Positions 9,390-22,004 of a stretch of DNA of 64,000 nucleotides are shown here, piece by piece; position 1 is the first letter of the stretch, and each line of letters starts with the position of its first letter. A model generated the notes under the pieces. That model saw only the letters and a list, made by a program, of their open reading frames with translations. It had not been told where the DNA came from and did not search any database. The translations under genes and the position numbers were made by a program. This DNA is from Meghimatium bilineatum (taxonomy: Eukaryota > Mollusca > Gastropoda > Stylommatophora > Philomycidae): positions 53,286,883-53,350,882 of the forward strand of contig CM067298.1 of the NCBI GenBank assembly GCA_034231615.1. Direction: 5' to 3'.

Positions 9390-10435
9390 TTAAAGTCAGT
9401 AAACTTAGATTAGTATTTGTGAAAGTTATGTGAAGCTGGAGTTTACATATACGGCTCATTCATTTATAAATAGACTTGGTGAACCAGTGGTATGTGAGAT
9501 TATTTATAGTTAACTCTGCGAAAATGGAATTGCACAACATGATAACATAATGGGGATAAACATATTTTCTCCGCTAATAAGACATGACTTTTGTGAAGGC
9601 GTGTATGATAACATCGGCTAAACATTTTCTGCAGTCTTTTAAACATGTTATACTTTTCCTTCGTTTGCGGGCCATAGAGTCGATACCATAATTTGGTCGG
9701 GTTATAAATGATGTCAAATGGAGAGTGCTGGCGTCCATGACATATTCTAAAACTTGGTAATGACTTTCCTGTAGCCTAACAAAACTGCTCATTAATGTGA
9801 ATGGGTAACCTTTTATTTCTGACCATTGTACAAAGATCAAATAAACAAATTAAATGTTAGGTCTAGAAATAATAACGTTGCATTTTGCATTCATTCGTTG
9901 AATACTCTTTTTGTGTGTTTAAAAACAGGTTCACTTTTCTTTATCCGTGCCTGTCCGATAATGCTGTTTATACATGTGCCCATGATGCGATGACAGAACA
10001 CGTTCACATGTGCCTTTATGTTCTAAAAAGCAAATCCATTGATCGTCAATAACTGTGATGAGAGTACAACAACATTTATAGAAAAGAGCTACTTTTCGCC
10101 CTTTGTTATCTATCCACATTAGCTCAGTTTCTTAGGTGTACGGCCTATGAATTAATTTTTGCAACGGATTTTCTGTGTTCTACCCCCGAGACAATTAGTG
10201 TTTTTAAAAAATTTTTTAGAACCTTAAACAGATCAAAGTTATCGGTGTATTCGAACAATAATTCCAATGTGCTCTTTTATATCAAATTTATGGTTCGTAG
10301 CAACTCTTAACATCATTTTATGTTGTCAAAATATATATATTCACTATTTTGCCACTTACATGATTCGACAGACTAATATTTTAATATTTTCACCCGGGCA
10401 ACACCGAGTAATACATTTAGTAGCTTTATAAAGAA
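9390..10435. other. No feature seen
   Basis: AT-rich DNA without a recognisable gene or repeat. Minus-strand frames at 9574-9840 and 9931-10119 are short and unrecognised. Confidence 0.4.
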
Positions 10436-10439
10436 GAAA

Positions 10440-10930
10440 AGGAGTCAAAATGAGACAACATGACTCCTGTTAACATCTGGGTAAATGGACAAAAACTAGA
10501 AGAATATGATACTTTTAAATACTTAGGATTTTATATGAGCAGCGATGGAAGCAGTACACAAAAATAAAAAAATAAATAAAGACTGGACTTGAAATGTCAT
10601 CTGCTGCAATGTCCAGATTAAATACCATATGCAAGAGCAGAATATGTACATCAGTGAAGATAAACATATATAAATATTTAATAATTCATATCCTTTTGTA
10701 CGAATGTGAGAGTTGGACTATTACAGTGGAAATGGAAAGGAGATCGCAGGCTTTTGAACACAAATGCTACGAACGATATTACGCAACCATTATACGGATC
10801 ATAAGACCAACATATACTTGAGAAGCAAAATAAAACCTCGCGCAGAACAAGAAGAACATCTCATGGCAGTTGTGAAGCGTTGCAAACTTGTGTAGTTTAA
10901 CCTGTGACGAGACAGGATTATCGTTTCAAA
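10440..10930 (+). pseudogene. Degenerate 3' end of RTE-like LINE (family of 4974)
   Basis: Translation in shifting frames gives NIWVNGQKLEEYDTFKYLG, then YECESWTITVEMERRSQAFE and KCYERYY. These match the C-terminal region of the open LINE at 4976-6328. Stops and frameshifts interrupt every part, and the RT core is absent. A dead 5'-truncated copy. Confidence 0.75.
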
Positions 10931-10939
10931 ATTATCTTA

Positions 10940-11447
10940 GAGGGATGAAGAAGAAGAGGAGTTCAGAGGAAATTATGGACTGATAAGACAACATGCTTAA
11001 GATTCTCCACACGTAAACAAAGGACTGAAAAGAAAGATAACTGAATACATTTTTGGCCTGATGTTTCCAGAGTGGCACCCCTACGATCTTGAGCAGTATG
11101 GCTGACAGAATGGATCGGTAGCAATGATCCAACATATGTCTTTCTACAAAGCCAGGGTGCAGTACGAGCAATGTCTAAAAACTGGTTACGTACGATTGTT
11201 CTTACTTGAACTTCGATTCATCTGTTATTTCCCCCCCCCCCAGTACATGGTTCGCACTTAGGGATATTGTGTTGGTTGTTCCAGGTTCTGTCCGTTGAAC
11301 ACTGTTTCTTATGAATAAACCAGTGTACAGTTCGAGCAATACACATAAAGGGGTTGCAAACTGGCTGACTCATCCCGGTTATATCATCTTAAGTTTAGGA
11401 TACGGTTACATTTTCTAACACACGACCTATAAACGTACTTTGGGTTG
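10940..11447. other. No feature seen; C run at about 11230-11241
   Basis: Short spacer between the dead LINE and duplication copy B. It has only a poly-C tract and no supported gene. The minus-strand frame at 10932-11171 is unrecognised. Confidence 0.35.
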
Positions 11448-12468
11448 CGATTGTGCCCGTAGCCCATCTTCCGTTATACCTCATCGGGACGTATACCACA
11501 CCGATCTTCAATGATCAGGACATGTAGATCCCATGACACTGACTAGCTACTCACGACGACCCGACACTCACCATTGCACCATACAATACATTTCATACAT
11601 TTAGTGCCTGGGCTGTAGATCTGGATCTGCACATGGCCTCTCTCCACATGATCCCAGATTCCTGTTCCTTGATTCTCCATCTACACTGTTACTTTCTTCT
11701 TCGACAACGACTTCCCACGCTCCCTCTTCTACTCATCATTTGTCTTTCTATATCAGTCTCTTTGCTATCTACACAGTGATACCTTCCTACGACCATCTTT
11801 CTATGACGCCCCCACCTCCGCATATCTACCTTTTGTGACTCATCTCTGTTATATTTCGGCGCCCTCACCGGTTTGCCGCTTCGGACTCTGTATACTTTTT
11901 TCTATTCTTTGTTCTCCATCCTTCTCTTCATTCCTTTCTCTTTTATTACTGTCACTGTATGTCATTTTGTCCGAACCATGATTGCTGTCATGTTATCGCG
12001 ATACCTGCACCTTACGGCTCTATTCATCCCTATCTTACCCCACCCATTCGGTCACTTTCTCCAACTTTCGACGGGGACACTACGCCCCTGACTTATGCAA
12101 TGTTTACTGCTTGCCGCGTTGGTTTCACATCTCATTTTCGTGCCTTGACCTACATTCTTTGTCAACGATCCGGGGGTGGCGGTCGTATTTCTCTTTTCTT
12201 TCACTCTGTTGACTCAAGCCTTTACATTCTACCATTTTGGACAAGACATGACTCTGCTTTATTATCTGAGCTAAGTACATTTTTATTTTTTCATTTTTAT
12301 TTAATTTAACATGATTTTAATTTAATATCATTGTATCTTTTTCACTTCATCCGTTTTTTCACATATTCCTTTTGCTTTCCCCTCCTTATCTTACCACGTC
12401 TTTTTTCTTTATTTGCCATGCTAACCTATCTTTGCTCCCCCAGTCTTCTCCTCTCCCTCCTTCTTTCA

Positions 12469-12612
12469 CCTCCATATCATATGTTTATCTCTATGTAAAA
12501 TTGTTGTCTGTGTTTGACCTGATGATGGCTTTTTAGTGGAAATGTCGTCTGTCACAGTATCTCGTTGCTAGGTTATTTCATTCTCTTTTTTGGTAACACG
12601 TATACCAATTTC
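12469..12612 (+). mobile_element. Penelope-like end with hammerhead-like core (copy B)
   Basis: Duplicate of 1022-1165. CTGATGA lies at 12519-12525 and GAAA at 12539-12542. No change within the core relative to copy A is seen. Confidence 0.55.
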
Positions 12613-12794
12613 TGTTAAATTTGAGTTTTGCCCTGTGCTACCCCAACCACATAATTCCAGTTTCGGTTTGTTATCCGACACCAGAACTCTTCCGTAGGAA
12701 GGGAAAGCGTGGTGGAGAGGACATCCACTTACATATTTACGTTTAGGTATGACGGGTTCCAGTGGAAGAACTGTTCGCTAAATTTAGTTGGACA

Positions 12795-12945
12795 CAGTTC
12801 ATTACGTGTTTTGATTATTTTTTTCATTTAGTTGGTTACTATTTATATACTTGGAATCGCTTTGGCTATTTTTGGCATGCGCTTCCAAGTATATAAATAG
12901 TAACCAACTAAAAGGCAAACAATAATCAAATCACGTAACGAACTG
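12795..12945. repeat. Foldback MITE family F (copy B)
   Basis: Duplicate of 1348-1498. The perfect inner 27-bp inverted repeat is retained without change. Confidence 0.75.
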
Positions 12946-13263
12946 GGCCTTTATTAATTCAGCTAGTAGGCCTGGAAATGTCGAGAGTCACGGTTTAGGC
13001 ATGACCGTCTCCATTAGTTAAGCCATCTGTATGGATTGATCTGTACACCACACCTTTTGGTTAAGTAAAATGCACGTCTTATTGTGAGGTACACCTTTTC
13101 AACCAAAGACGTTAGTCAAATTTGATTATATCAGAGCTTTTAACCGTAAAAACATAATAGAGGTCGTGGTTTAGGTAATCCTGTCGCCAAGAAGTCTGAT
13201 GATTTAAACATCACAACAATTCCACCGTAGAAGTGAAAGATAAACTATGTGGACCATTGAGAA

Positions 13264-13430
13264 CAGGGCCGGTCCTAACAATTGCGGGGCCCAATGCGAA
13301 ACGGATTGCGCGGGGCCCAGTCTGGGTAAGGAAGAGAATAATAAAATAAATTATAATATGAATTTATGGGCCTATGTAGTGCGGGGCCCAATGAGGCCGC
13401 AAAGGTTGCAATGGCCTAAGACCGGCCCTG
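13264..13430. mobile_element. hAT-type MITE (copy B of 1817-1983)
   Basis: Same CAGGGCCGGTC termini and flanks as in copy A. One C/T difference near the right end opens a 62-codon frame (13247-13435) that copy A lacks, which shows that the frame is not conserved coding sequence. Confidence 0.75.
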
Positions 13431-15219
13431 CTTGAGAACCTACTATTTATGATTGGAATCTGATAGCAATGTGCGTCAATAGAAATGTATATTACTAGAT
13501 AGCACTATACGTATTGATCAGGATGATAAATAGCGAACTAGGAGGAATGATTAATATAGTGACAAAAGAAGCCAGATACACTAGACACAAAATTAGAGAA
13601 AAATAGAGAAAAATAGAAGGCCATAAATAGAAAGGTAAACTGATAGAGATAAATTGATAAGAGAAACACAGAAATACATAAAAAAGGATAAGGGATTAAG
13701 TGAAATAAAATAAGAGAAAACTGCGCGAGACGAAAATAAGATTAGAACAGAGAAGCTAATAGAATCTGAGTTTTAAACATGTTTTAATGAGGTGGTTGCT
13801 CGAATTAGAAAACTGGAAGAAATATTTGTCAGGTGTGCGGTGTGACTCACATTCGTTTAAAAAATGTGAAGGTAGACATTATTTACAAGTATTCTCGTAT
13901 GTGAATATATGTGTGCACTTGTAGATAATATACGATACAAATGTGCATATATATGTGTACATGTATACATGGCCATAGATATGATTACTTTATGGAGGGG
14001 TTCCCTTTGATTTTGTGTGGAAAGATGGACTCCTCCTTAAAATACAACAAAACAAAGTGACCGGGCGCATGTATTGCTGGATAAAACACTACCTGCACAA
14101 CTGAAAAGCAGCAGTGAACCTTGAAATAAAGCACAGTAGAAAGAAGGAGGGGTTTTACCTAATTTTGTAGACACTTTTGCAAAATATCGCTAAGGGAGGA
14201 GTTTTTATCGACCTTTTGTTTAAATACCTAGTTCTAAAAGTCATGTTCAGATTTTCTAAGTGAGGGGTTTGAACACTCCAAACCCTTCCCTTGTCTACTG
14301 TACGGTGGCCGGCGTGTAGATAATATACGTTGAAGATGTGAATATATGTGCGCACGTGTAGATTGCATGCTTTATGTCCATGTTTATACCTAAGAACTAC
14401 AAACGTAATGTATGTGTGTATTTGTGAGATAAATAAGTATTGAATATGCATATCGTGTGTTCATGTGAACTATATACGTCATCAATATGAATATCATCTC
14501 CTTGTGAACTTGAAATGGTTTCAATGTGAATATTAAGTGTACATGTGAACTGTATTCATGCAGATAATGAATATGAATAATGTGTGTGTTTGTGAACTCT
14601 AATCGTCATGAATGTGAAAATCATCTGCAAGTGTGAACTAAATTCATAATTATACTTCATAAAATTTACTAACATATAATTCATAGAAATACATATGTCG
14701 AGATACCAGATGTAGGTATATTCTTTAGGTACTAGTCATAACCATGAAATGTAAGGACATACACAATTTAGGGAATAATTGCTTGTAGACAGTGAAAAAG
14801 AAAATATCTATACCCGAGACATTATTAAGTTATTAAGAAGAAGCTTTATTACTTGAGGCCATCTCATATGAATAAGCACTTTCATTCTCTCGAGTCATGA
14901 TGATATGATTAAAAAGGTGATACCTCCGTATTCCAGACATATAAGGTAAAGATATGGCCCATGGCAGAAACCTGCCGTCGGGGATGAAGATACTTCTTCA
15001 TGTACTAAGCCGCAAAACTATTAGGTGGGGTGGCCAGTTCCCTTCATTGTTGTCTTTACCTCACCTAACTCATGCACCAAATACTAATTTACAGCTGAGT
15101 CGACTGGAGGAGTGGTCTTGTCAAGCGAGAAATCACAATATGAAATTATTGTTGTCTGGACTTGGTTCCGAAACTGGCACTCTGTAGCGCGGTGATAGCA
15201 AGCAAGATCATTATTAACT

Positions 15220-16745
15220 ACTCCAGACATGATCATGTGATTAAAGAGGTGAGTACTTCTATACTCGAGATATGATCATGTGATTAAAGAGGTGAGTACT
15301 TCTATTCTCGAGATATGATCATGTGATTAAAGAGGTGAGTACTTCTATACTCGAGATATGATCGTGTGATTAAAGAGGTGAGTACTTCTATACTCGAGAT
15401 ATGATCATGTGATTAAAGAGGTGAGTACTTCTATACTCGAGACATGATATTGTGATTAAAGATGTGAGTACTTCTATACTTGAGACACGATCATGTGATT
15501 AAAGAGGTGAGTACTTCTATACTCGAGACATGATATTGTGATTAAAGATGTGAGTACTTCTATACTCGAGACATGATCATGTGATTAAAGATGTGAGTAC
15601 TTCTATACTTGAGACACGATCATGTGATTAAAGAGGTGAGTACTTCTATACTCGAGACATGATCATGTGATTATAGAGGTGAGTACTTCTATACTCCAGA
15701 CATGATTATGTGATTATAGAGGTGAATACTTCTATACTCGAGACATGATTATGTGATTAAAGAGGTGAGTACTTCTATACTCCAGACATGATTATGTGAT
15801 TAAAGATGTGAGTACTTCTATACTTGAGACATGATCATGTGATTAAAGAGGTGAGTACTTCTATACTCGAGACATGATCATGTGATTAAAGAGGTGAGTA
15901 CTTCTATACTTGAGACACGATCATGTGATTAAAGAGGTGAGTACTTCTATACTTGAGACACGATCATGTGATTAAAGAGGTGAGTACTTCTATACTCGAA
16001 ACATGTTCATGTGATTAAAGAGGTGAGTACTTCTATACTTGAGACACGATCATGTGATTAAAGAGGTGAGTACTTCTATACTTGAGACATGATCATGTGA
16101 TTAAAGAGGTGAGTACTTCTATACTTGAGACACGATTATGTGATTAAAGAGTTGAGTACTTCTATACTCGAGACATGATATTGTGATTAAATAGATGAGT
16201 ACTTCTATACTTGAGACATGATCATGTGATTAAATAGGTGAGTACTTCTATACTCGAGACATGATCATGTGATTAAAGATGTGAGTACTTCTATACGCGA
16301 GACATGATCATGTGATTAAAGATGTGAGTACTTCTATACTCCAGACATGATTATGTGATTAAAGATGTGAGTACTTCTATACGCGAGACATGATCATGTG
16401 ATTAAAGAGGTGAATACTTCTATACTCCAGACATGATTATGTGATTAAAGATGTGAGTACTTCTATACTCGAGACATGATCATGTGATTAAATACGGTAG
16501 TACTTCTATACTCGAGACATGATATTGTGATTAAATAGGTGAGTACTTCTATACTTGAGACACGATCATGTGATTAAAGAGGTGAGTACTTCTATACTCG
16601 AGACATGATCATGTGATTAAAGAGGTGAGTACTTCTATACTCGAGACATGATATTGTGATTAAATAGGTGAGTACTTCTATACTCGAGACATGTTCATGT
16701 GATTAAAGACGTTAGTACTTTTATATTCGAGACATGATCATATGA
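15220..16745. repeat. 43-bp minisatellite, about 35.4 units
   Basis: Same 43-bp unit as at 3775-4570 but nearly twice as long. It contains variants rare or absent in copy A, such as CGCGAGAC and GTGATTAAAGATG. The difference in length between the two blocks is 731 bases, exactly 17 units. Confidence 0.95.
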
Positions 16746-16752
16746 ACTAGGG

Positions 16753-17036
16753 CAGTGGTTCTCAACCTCTTTTGGATCATGCCCCCCTCATGGGACACAT
16801 TTCCGTTCGTGCTGTCCCCCTCCCCATGGTGTCGTAAAAAAGAGATTTCTTTTCTTTATAGTCACAAAGACGTTTTAAGATTTATCGATATAATTCTTGC
16901 CATGTATTGTTTAAGTGGCCCCCCTGGACGGATATGTGGTCTGCCTATTTCAATTTTTAAATTCATTTCCTCCGTGGCTAACCTTGGAGACTCCATGGCC
17001 ATTAAGGGATCATATGACCCACGTTGAGGAACTCTG
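16753..17036. mobile_element. hAT-type MITE (copy B of 4578-4868)
   Basis: Same termini as the copy A element, CAGTGGTTCTCAACC at the left and the inverse of CAGAGTTCCTCAACG at the right. The C run is much shorter, and several substitutions are seen in under 300 bases, far more than left of the minisatellite. Confidence 0.65.
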
Positions 17037-17454
17037 CATTAAAAAGATAAGTATGTATATTGAATTAGGAGGTAAATACCCGGTAAGGAGATTCTAGATT
17101 TGAGAAAGCATTATTTGGATTTTGGAATCAGTGCATCAAGACAGGAGAAAAGAATATACGAATTATGGTGCACATTTTTATATAAAAATAATAATATAAA
17201 TTAGGATGTACGCACATCTAGAAACATGATCAAATAATTTAAAATGTAAATGTTTATCACATTAATTAAGAGGTAAGTAGGTATATACTCGAAACATGCA
17301 CAAACACGAAATGGAGCAGAAGGCAAGTATTTTTTGCAGGTGATTTAGAACTAGGTAACATCAGAAATAGATGAGGATTTTTTTCACCTATAATTCAGAC
17401 TTTGATATGTGAAATAGATAATGTGTCGTGTTCGCATGTGTCGTGTTCATGTGA

Positions 17455-17690
17455 CGTATACATTCCAGAACATAGTTTTCCTTATAAATCTCATGAAATT
17501 CCCGCGGTCTCTAGCAAGTTGTCTTGCGTCCTCTAGCGACATGTGTATTCATTCCCAAATATCTTCTTTCCAGCGACGTCTTGGCGGACATCTGCCTCTA
17601 CCGCCTTCTATTGCCCGCCCCCCCCCCAGAAACACTCTTTCCATGCCATCGTGTCTCTTCACTTTGCCGAAAAAATCCAGCTACGTTCTT
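17455..17690 (-). pseudogene. LINE C-terminal remnant
   Basis: The minus strand reads GRGRCPPRRRWKEDIWE, stop, IHMSLEDARQLARDRG, then NFMRFI. The pattern R-W-K-E-D-I followed by S-L-E-D-A-R-Q-L-A-R-D-R is typical of the extreme C-terminus of LINE polyproteins. A stop codon and the absence of any RT core make this a short dead fragment. A C run at about 17620 lies within it. Confidence 0.6.
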
Positions 17691-18029
17691 AATATGTTAA
17701 CAACAATTTGATTATACATATAAGAAATGTTTGCACTAAACTCCTGTTTTCGAAAGTAATTATGTAATTCTGTCGTTGCTTTCAGATGGATCATCCGATT
17801 ATCTATGACCATATGAAAACACATACGCTCTCTTCGCTATCTATGACCGAAAGCCGAAAGAGACAGTACAGTAATAAAAAATACGATTTAAATTATGTGA
17901 AAATTTATACAGTGCTTCCTGATGCAAACATAATATTTGAATTTGAGTATGCCGCCATTACTTAGTTTTGGGAAGAAACATCCTTGTAAAACCTCTCAGG
18001 ATTCATCAGTACTGAATTCAAGCATTAAT

Positions 18030-18030
<1 letters not shown>

Positions 18031-18088
<58 letters not shown>

Positions 18089-18175
18089 TATATATCTATC
18101 TATCTATCTATCTATCGATCGATCAATCGGTCGATAAATTAGTGAATCAGTCAATCCATCAATCAATCAATATAT
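18031..18175. repeat. (AATC)n microsatellite, grading into (ATCT)n
   Basis: About 15 AATC units are followed by TATC/GATC variants. Further ATTA/AATC blocks occur at 18408-18520. The plus-strand LINE at 18516 lies between such tracts and ends beside another (19185-19215). LINEs here carry tetranucleotide tails, so these microsatellites probably grew from retroelement tails. Just downstream, at about 18182, a short RT-like RFAVDDTD reading hints at another LINE scrap. Confidence 0.85.
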
Positions 18176-18515
18176 ATTTAGAAGGTTTGCAGTTGACGAT
18201 ACTGATATGCACACTGTGGACAATCTGCAGAAAAGAAAACATATTTTGAAATGCCCTTTGTATCACACTACAAGAAGAAAACAATGACCATCTGAAACAG
18301 CTCTGACGGAAAAGCTCTAGTGTCTGTCCTGAGGATTGTGATCACAGTAAAGCACATTAAACAAATATATATCAGCGTCTGATTTCGACTGGAAAAGGAG
18401 GGAGATGAAATCAATCAATTAATTAATTAATTAATCAATCAATCTATCTATCGTTCGATTAATCAATCAATGAAATGAATCAATTAATTAATCCATCAAT
18501 GAAATAAATCGATCA

Positions 18516-19163
18516 ATGAAAGTAATGAATATTGCAAGAGAAAAGGAGAACATCAACATACAGATAAACAATAAACAACTAAAACAAGTAGATGAATTCA
18601 AATATCTGGGCAGCACATTGAGATATGACAATAAACAAGAAGCAGAAATAAACGCAAGATGTAATAAGGTCTGTCAGAACATTGGTCAATTAACACCTTT
18701 ACTAAGAAACAAAGATATTACACTAGAAACAAAGAAAGCGCTTTTCAATACCATTTTCTTACCAACATTGTGTTATCAGTGTCAAACTTGGACATTAGAT
18801 TCTAGAACAATACATAAGATTAACACCACTGAAATGAAATGTGTGAGACGTTTGATTGGAGTTAGCTTGAGAGACAAAATCAGGAATGAAGCACTAAGGA
18901 AACATTTAGGGATAAAGTCAACAATAGAATACATACAGAAACAACAAGTTAAATGGTACGGCCACATAACCAGACAGAAAGAGCAAAGTATTATCCAAAA
19001 AACACTTAACAAACGATACGAAAACAGGAGACCTATTGGACGCCCTCGTAAAAGGTGGATAGATAGTGTATTAGAGACACTCGGAAATATAACAGCGGAA
19101 GAGGCAAATAGAAGGGCAAAAGACCGTACACTCACTCTCCCCTCAACACCGAAAGGTACATGA
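18516..19163 (+). pseudogene. LINE C-terminal region, 5'-truncated but still open
   Basis: An open frame of 215 codons ending at TGA contains DEFKYLGSTLRYDNKQEAE, CYQCQTWTLDSRT, ETK/KALFNTIF, WYGHITRQ and RPIGRPRKRWIDSVLETLG. These are hallmarks of the post-RT region of RTE-like LINEs. The RT catalytic core is missing and the upstream sequence is (AATC)n repeat, so the protein cannot be active. The family differs from the LINE at 4974. It lies in the segment absent from duplication copy A. Confidence 0.85.
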
Positions 19164-19422
19164 GGACAGAAAGAAGAAGATGATGAAGAAGATCAATCAA
19201 ATCAATTAATCAAGGCATTGTCCCATGTAATGCGTAGGCCACCATTGAATTCTCATTTCTATGAATCTCCTATTTTCACTTCAGATTTGTGCATGTTATG
19301 CCCGTATCACTGATAGCTTTCTTCATCTTGCGTCTTCGCACCGTATTTAGATTTACCATATCTTCTTTCCGTGAGGATTCTATGCCAATGAACATGTGTG
19401 TGCATGTGTGTGTGTGTATGTG

Positions 19423-19565
19423 TTCGTTCTGAAACTCCCGCTACATATCTCTTACCGTAGGACTATAGTCCAACTAGATTTCCAGCAGGATGTAGTCCAG
19501 AAGACAGAAATGCGTTGCGTTGCTGATTTATTTTCGTACATTTTATGACACATCCGACTTCATCT
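19423..19565 (-). mobile_element. T-type SINE copy (5'-truncated relative of S)
   Basis: In reverse it contains CCAGCAGGATGTAGTCCAG and GACACATCCGACTTCATC, shared with family S. It also has the T-specific insert around AGATTTCCAGCAGG. Related copies lie at 27368-27505, 41166-41272, 50518-50690 and 53192-53330. Confidence 0.65.
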
Positions 19566-19699
19566 GTAGATTCACATCTTATAATGCACATTTTTGACAC
19601 TTTAAAACATATGTAAAATTCACTCAGTTTTCTAGACTATTTTATAGATTGTAGACAGACTGATTATTTCGCAACTCTTATCTCGTTTCTTATTTTGCA

Positions 19700-20020
19700 T
19701 TTGAGGAGTCGGGACAACTTGTCAGAAACCACGCGGTTCTCAGGATATTCATAAGGAAGACTACGTTCTGAAAAGAATACGTCACCTGACAACAACATTC
19801 TGCCTTTTAATATTTCATCATCATTAAGTGCGCCGAAGTACCAATATCTTCTGTCTCTTGCCGTAGTGATGTACTCATACAGACTACCCTGTCCATCTCA
19901 TGATGTTTCACTCGTATTTTTAGCTTGACATCTCTGCCTAGCGTTCGGTTTATAAATGATGCTATCCAGGTATGCGAAATGGTTCACTTTCTCCAATGGT
20001 ATTCCTTCAATCTGTTATTT
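19700..20020 (-). other. Possible LINE scrap
   Basis: The minus strand reads PLEKVNHFAYLDSIIY and, further on, ITTARDRRYWYFG. This faintly resembles the FxYLGSII region of LINE C-terminal domains. It is broken by a stop, and similarity is weak. Confidence 0.25.
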
Positions 20021-20063
20021 TAGTGCAAGGTGCATTCAAACGACACTAGTTTCTTTAGATGAT

Positions 20064-20433
20064 TAGGAATATCCCTTGGATAGTGGTTTAGCCAATTCTT
20101 TGCTCACGAGGTCGTGGCTTCGATCCCGGTTCGTCATGTCTTATTATAAGTGGATTATTTCAGAGATTTCTGGGGATTATTGCTTCTATAGAAAGGGTTC
20201 AACCGACATAAATGATTCACTTCATTTTGCCAGGGTTACTGCATAGATACATTGTCCATATCCGCATTCCGCCTTCAGAAAGTACCACTCGTAGAATGTA
20301 CCTCCGTATCTTCATGCAATAATCATCAAAGATCTCTACTTTATAAAGAAGACTATCGAACGGGAATCGAACTCGCGACTGCCTGACCACAAAGCGACTC
20401 GCTTAACCAATACACTAGATATATCCCTCTTAG
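20064..20433. mobile_element. Inverted tRNA-like SINE pair (copy B)
   Basis: Duplicate of 6536-6905 with a few substitutions. Both B-box-like motifs (TTCGATCCCGG on plus, GTTCGATTCCCG on minus) are kept. Confidence 0.6.
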
Positions 20434-21547
20434 TGGTTCTCTTGACAGGCGGTATGCCAGTTCAATATAAAGATAGTGTACTTATGGGGACAACCGAATT
20501 CAATGTATTTAATCCTTTTGATCCTTTTCTTGAGATCTGCAACATTTTATGAATAATTATACTAACATATTCTATAGTTTCCAAAAATAATTTTAAACTC
20601 GTTATTACGTGCGTAACTCATTACAGGGGCGTTTTTGGAATATTGGATAAAGTACTTGCAAAATGGAAAAATGTCAGTTGTTTTATTTGTACGAAGATAT
20701 TGGTATAAAATTATAGAGTATTCATTTATGTACATTTTACTTTAAAATTATGTTTTAGTATGAATAGTTTTTTAGATATTTACTTTTAAAATATGTAAGG
20801 GGTCAGGTATTTTTTTAAGAAATATAGCAAAATTGTTCAGTGTTGGTTAGAGAAAAATAGTGAGCAGTTCATATTAAAACAATGAAGACCTCCCTATATA
20901 CTTGTTTTGAATAATTAGCATCGTTTAAAATTTGAAAGTGGCTGCTTCCATGCACAAGTCATGTTGTATGTTTTCATTTGTAATTTACAGTAATTAATCA
21001 TGAAAATGCCAGATAAAAAATATGCAAGGCAAACAAGAAAATAAAGTTTCAAGGAATTAGATTTGTTAAGTAATACTGTGAATTCAGCGAATTTGATGTA
21101 GCTCCAGATATAAATGATTGCAATGAAAATAATGTTCACTCTGCAAGTAGTAGTAATATTATAATTAGAAGTAGTAAGTAGGATTGAAGAGAATATGTTT
21201 GACTGTACAGTACGTGCGTATAAGCTAATTATTATCAATATACGTACATTCTAGACTGCAGTCCACATCATTCATTGAGTTTCACTGTACCAGATTTGAC
21301 TGTTTTCACATAGAATGTAATGACAGTCTTGTACGTAGTTTAATATCATATATAGGTATTTTGGCAATTGACAGAGTGCTCAGAAAGCAGTAAGAAACGT
21401 ACTAACGTATAATCACTACAGCCGAAAGTGCTCTGTTGACATCTGCATCACTAATAAAAGATTCAATGAACTTGTAAAGCCATAACATGAAACCTGACAA
21501 TTTTAGACTAACATAATTGGACATCTGGTGGTTAGTAACTAACATCT

Positions 21548-21830
21548 CACTCGTATGTTGCCGGGGCCCGAAAGGGGAGCAAAGAATAGCAACACTGTTT
21601 ACCTTCCATGCATGTCGTAAAAGGCGACTAAGGAGGTTATGGGATGGAGTTGGCTGTCCCATTCCATATAGGTCAGTGACTCAAAGCCATGCTGAAGTCG
21701 GATATGTCAGGCCGAAAGGCGCAGATATCGCAGCAATGCTGTAAACCATGACACAACGCATTCCGTTCTCCAGACTACATCCTGCTAATCTGCAGGAGTT
21801 TGAGAACGAACGCAGAAGAAGAAGAAGAAG
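21548..21830 (+). mobile_element. SINE family S (copy B)
   Basis: Duplicate of the S copy at 8026-8306, with identical flanking AACTAACATCT at 21537-21547 and 21831-21841. The GAA-repeat tail is one unit longer. Confidence 0.85.
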
Positions 21831-22004
21831 AACTAACATCTGCCAGTATAGGTATCTTTTCTTAAGCCAATTAGATAGGCACCAGATAACAGGTGGAGAA
21901 TATCACAATTAAATATAGCATATCAGAATTAGCAGCGACTCAGGTTTGCGAAGCCAACACTAAGTATTTGATAGAATCAATCTTCGGACGAAAGATCACA
22001 CCGT

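Larger units (their letters stand above)
17279..20030. other. 2.75-kb segment present only in copy B
   Basis: Copy A passes directly from AAGAGGTAAGT to TGCATT at 6502/6503. Copy B has AGGTAAGT up to 17278, then 2752 extra bases, then TGCATTCAAACG from 20031. There are no inverted repeats, tail or target-site duplication at its limits, and only a base or two of microhomology. Deletion from copy A after duplication is the simpler reading. The segment holds LINE remnants, tetranucleotide repeats and a T-type SINE. Confidence 0.85.
11448..21881. repeat. Segmental duplication, copy B
   Basis: Second copy of 1-8357, in the same orientation. It is longer for two reasons: 17 extra 43-bp minisatellite units (731 bases) and 2.75 kb at 17279-20030 not found in A. 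It lacks the LINE inserted in A and so keeps the empty target site at 17135-17141. Its left limit cannot be fixed because copy A starts at the window edge. Confidence 0.93.

Noticed and set aside
8648..9459. Long open frames (up to 243 codons) on both strands with repeated YRRCPHCHVY or HTHARIHIYI words
   Set aside because: They are translations of a 57-base minisatellite; 57 is divisible by three, so the frames stay open by construction.
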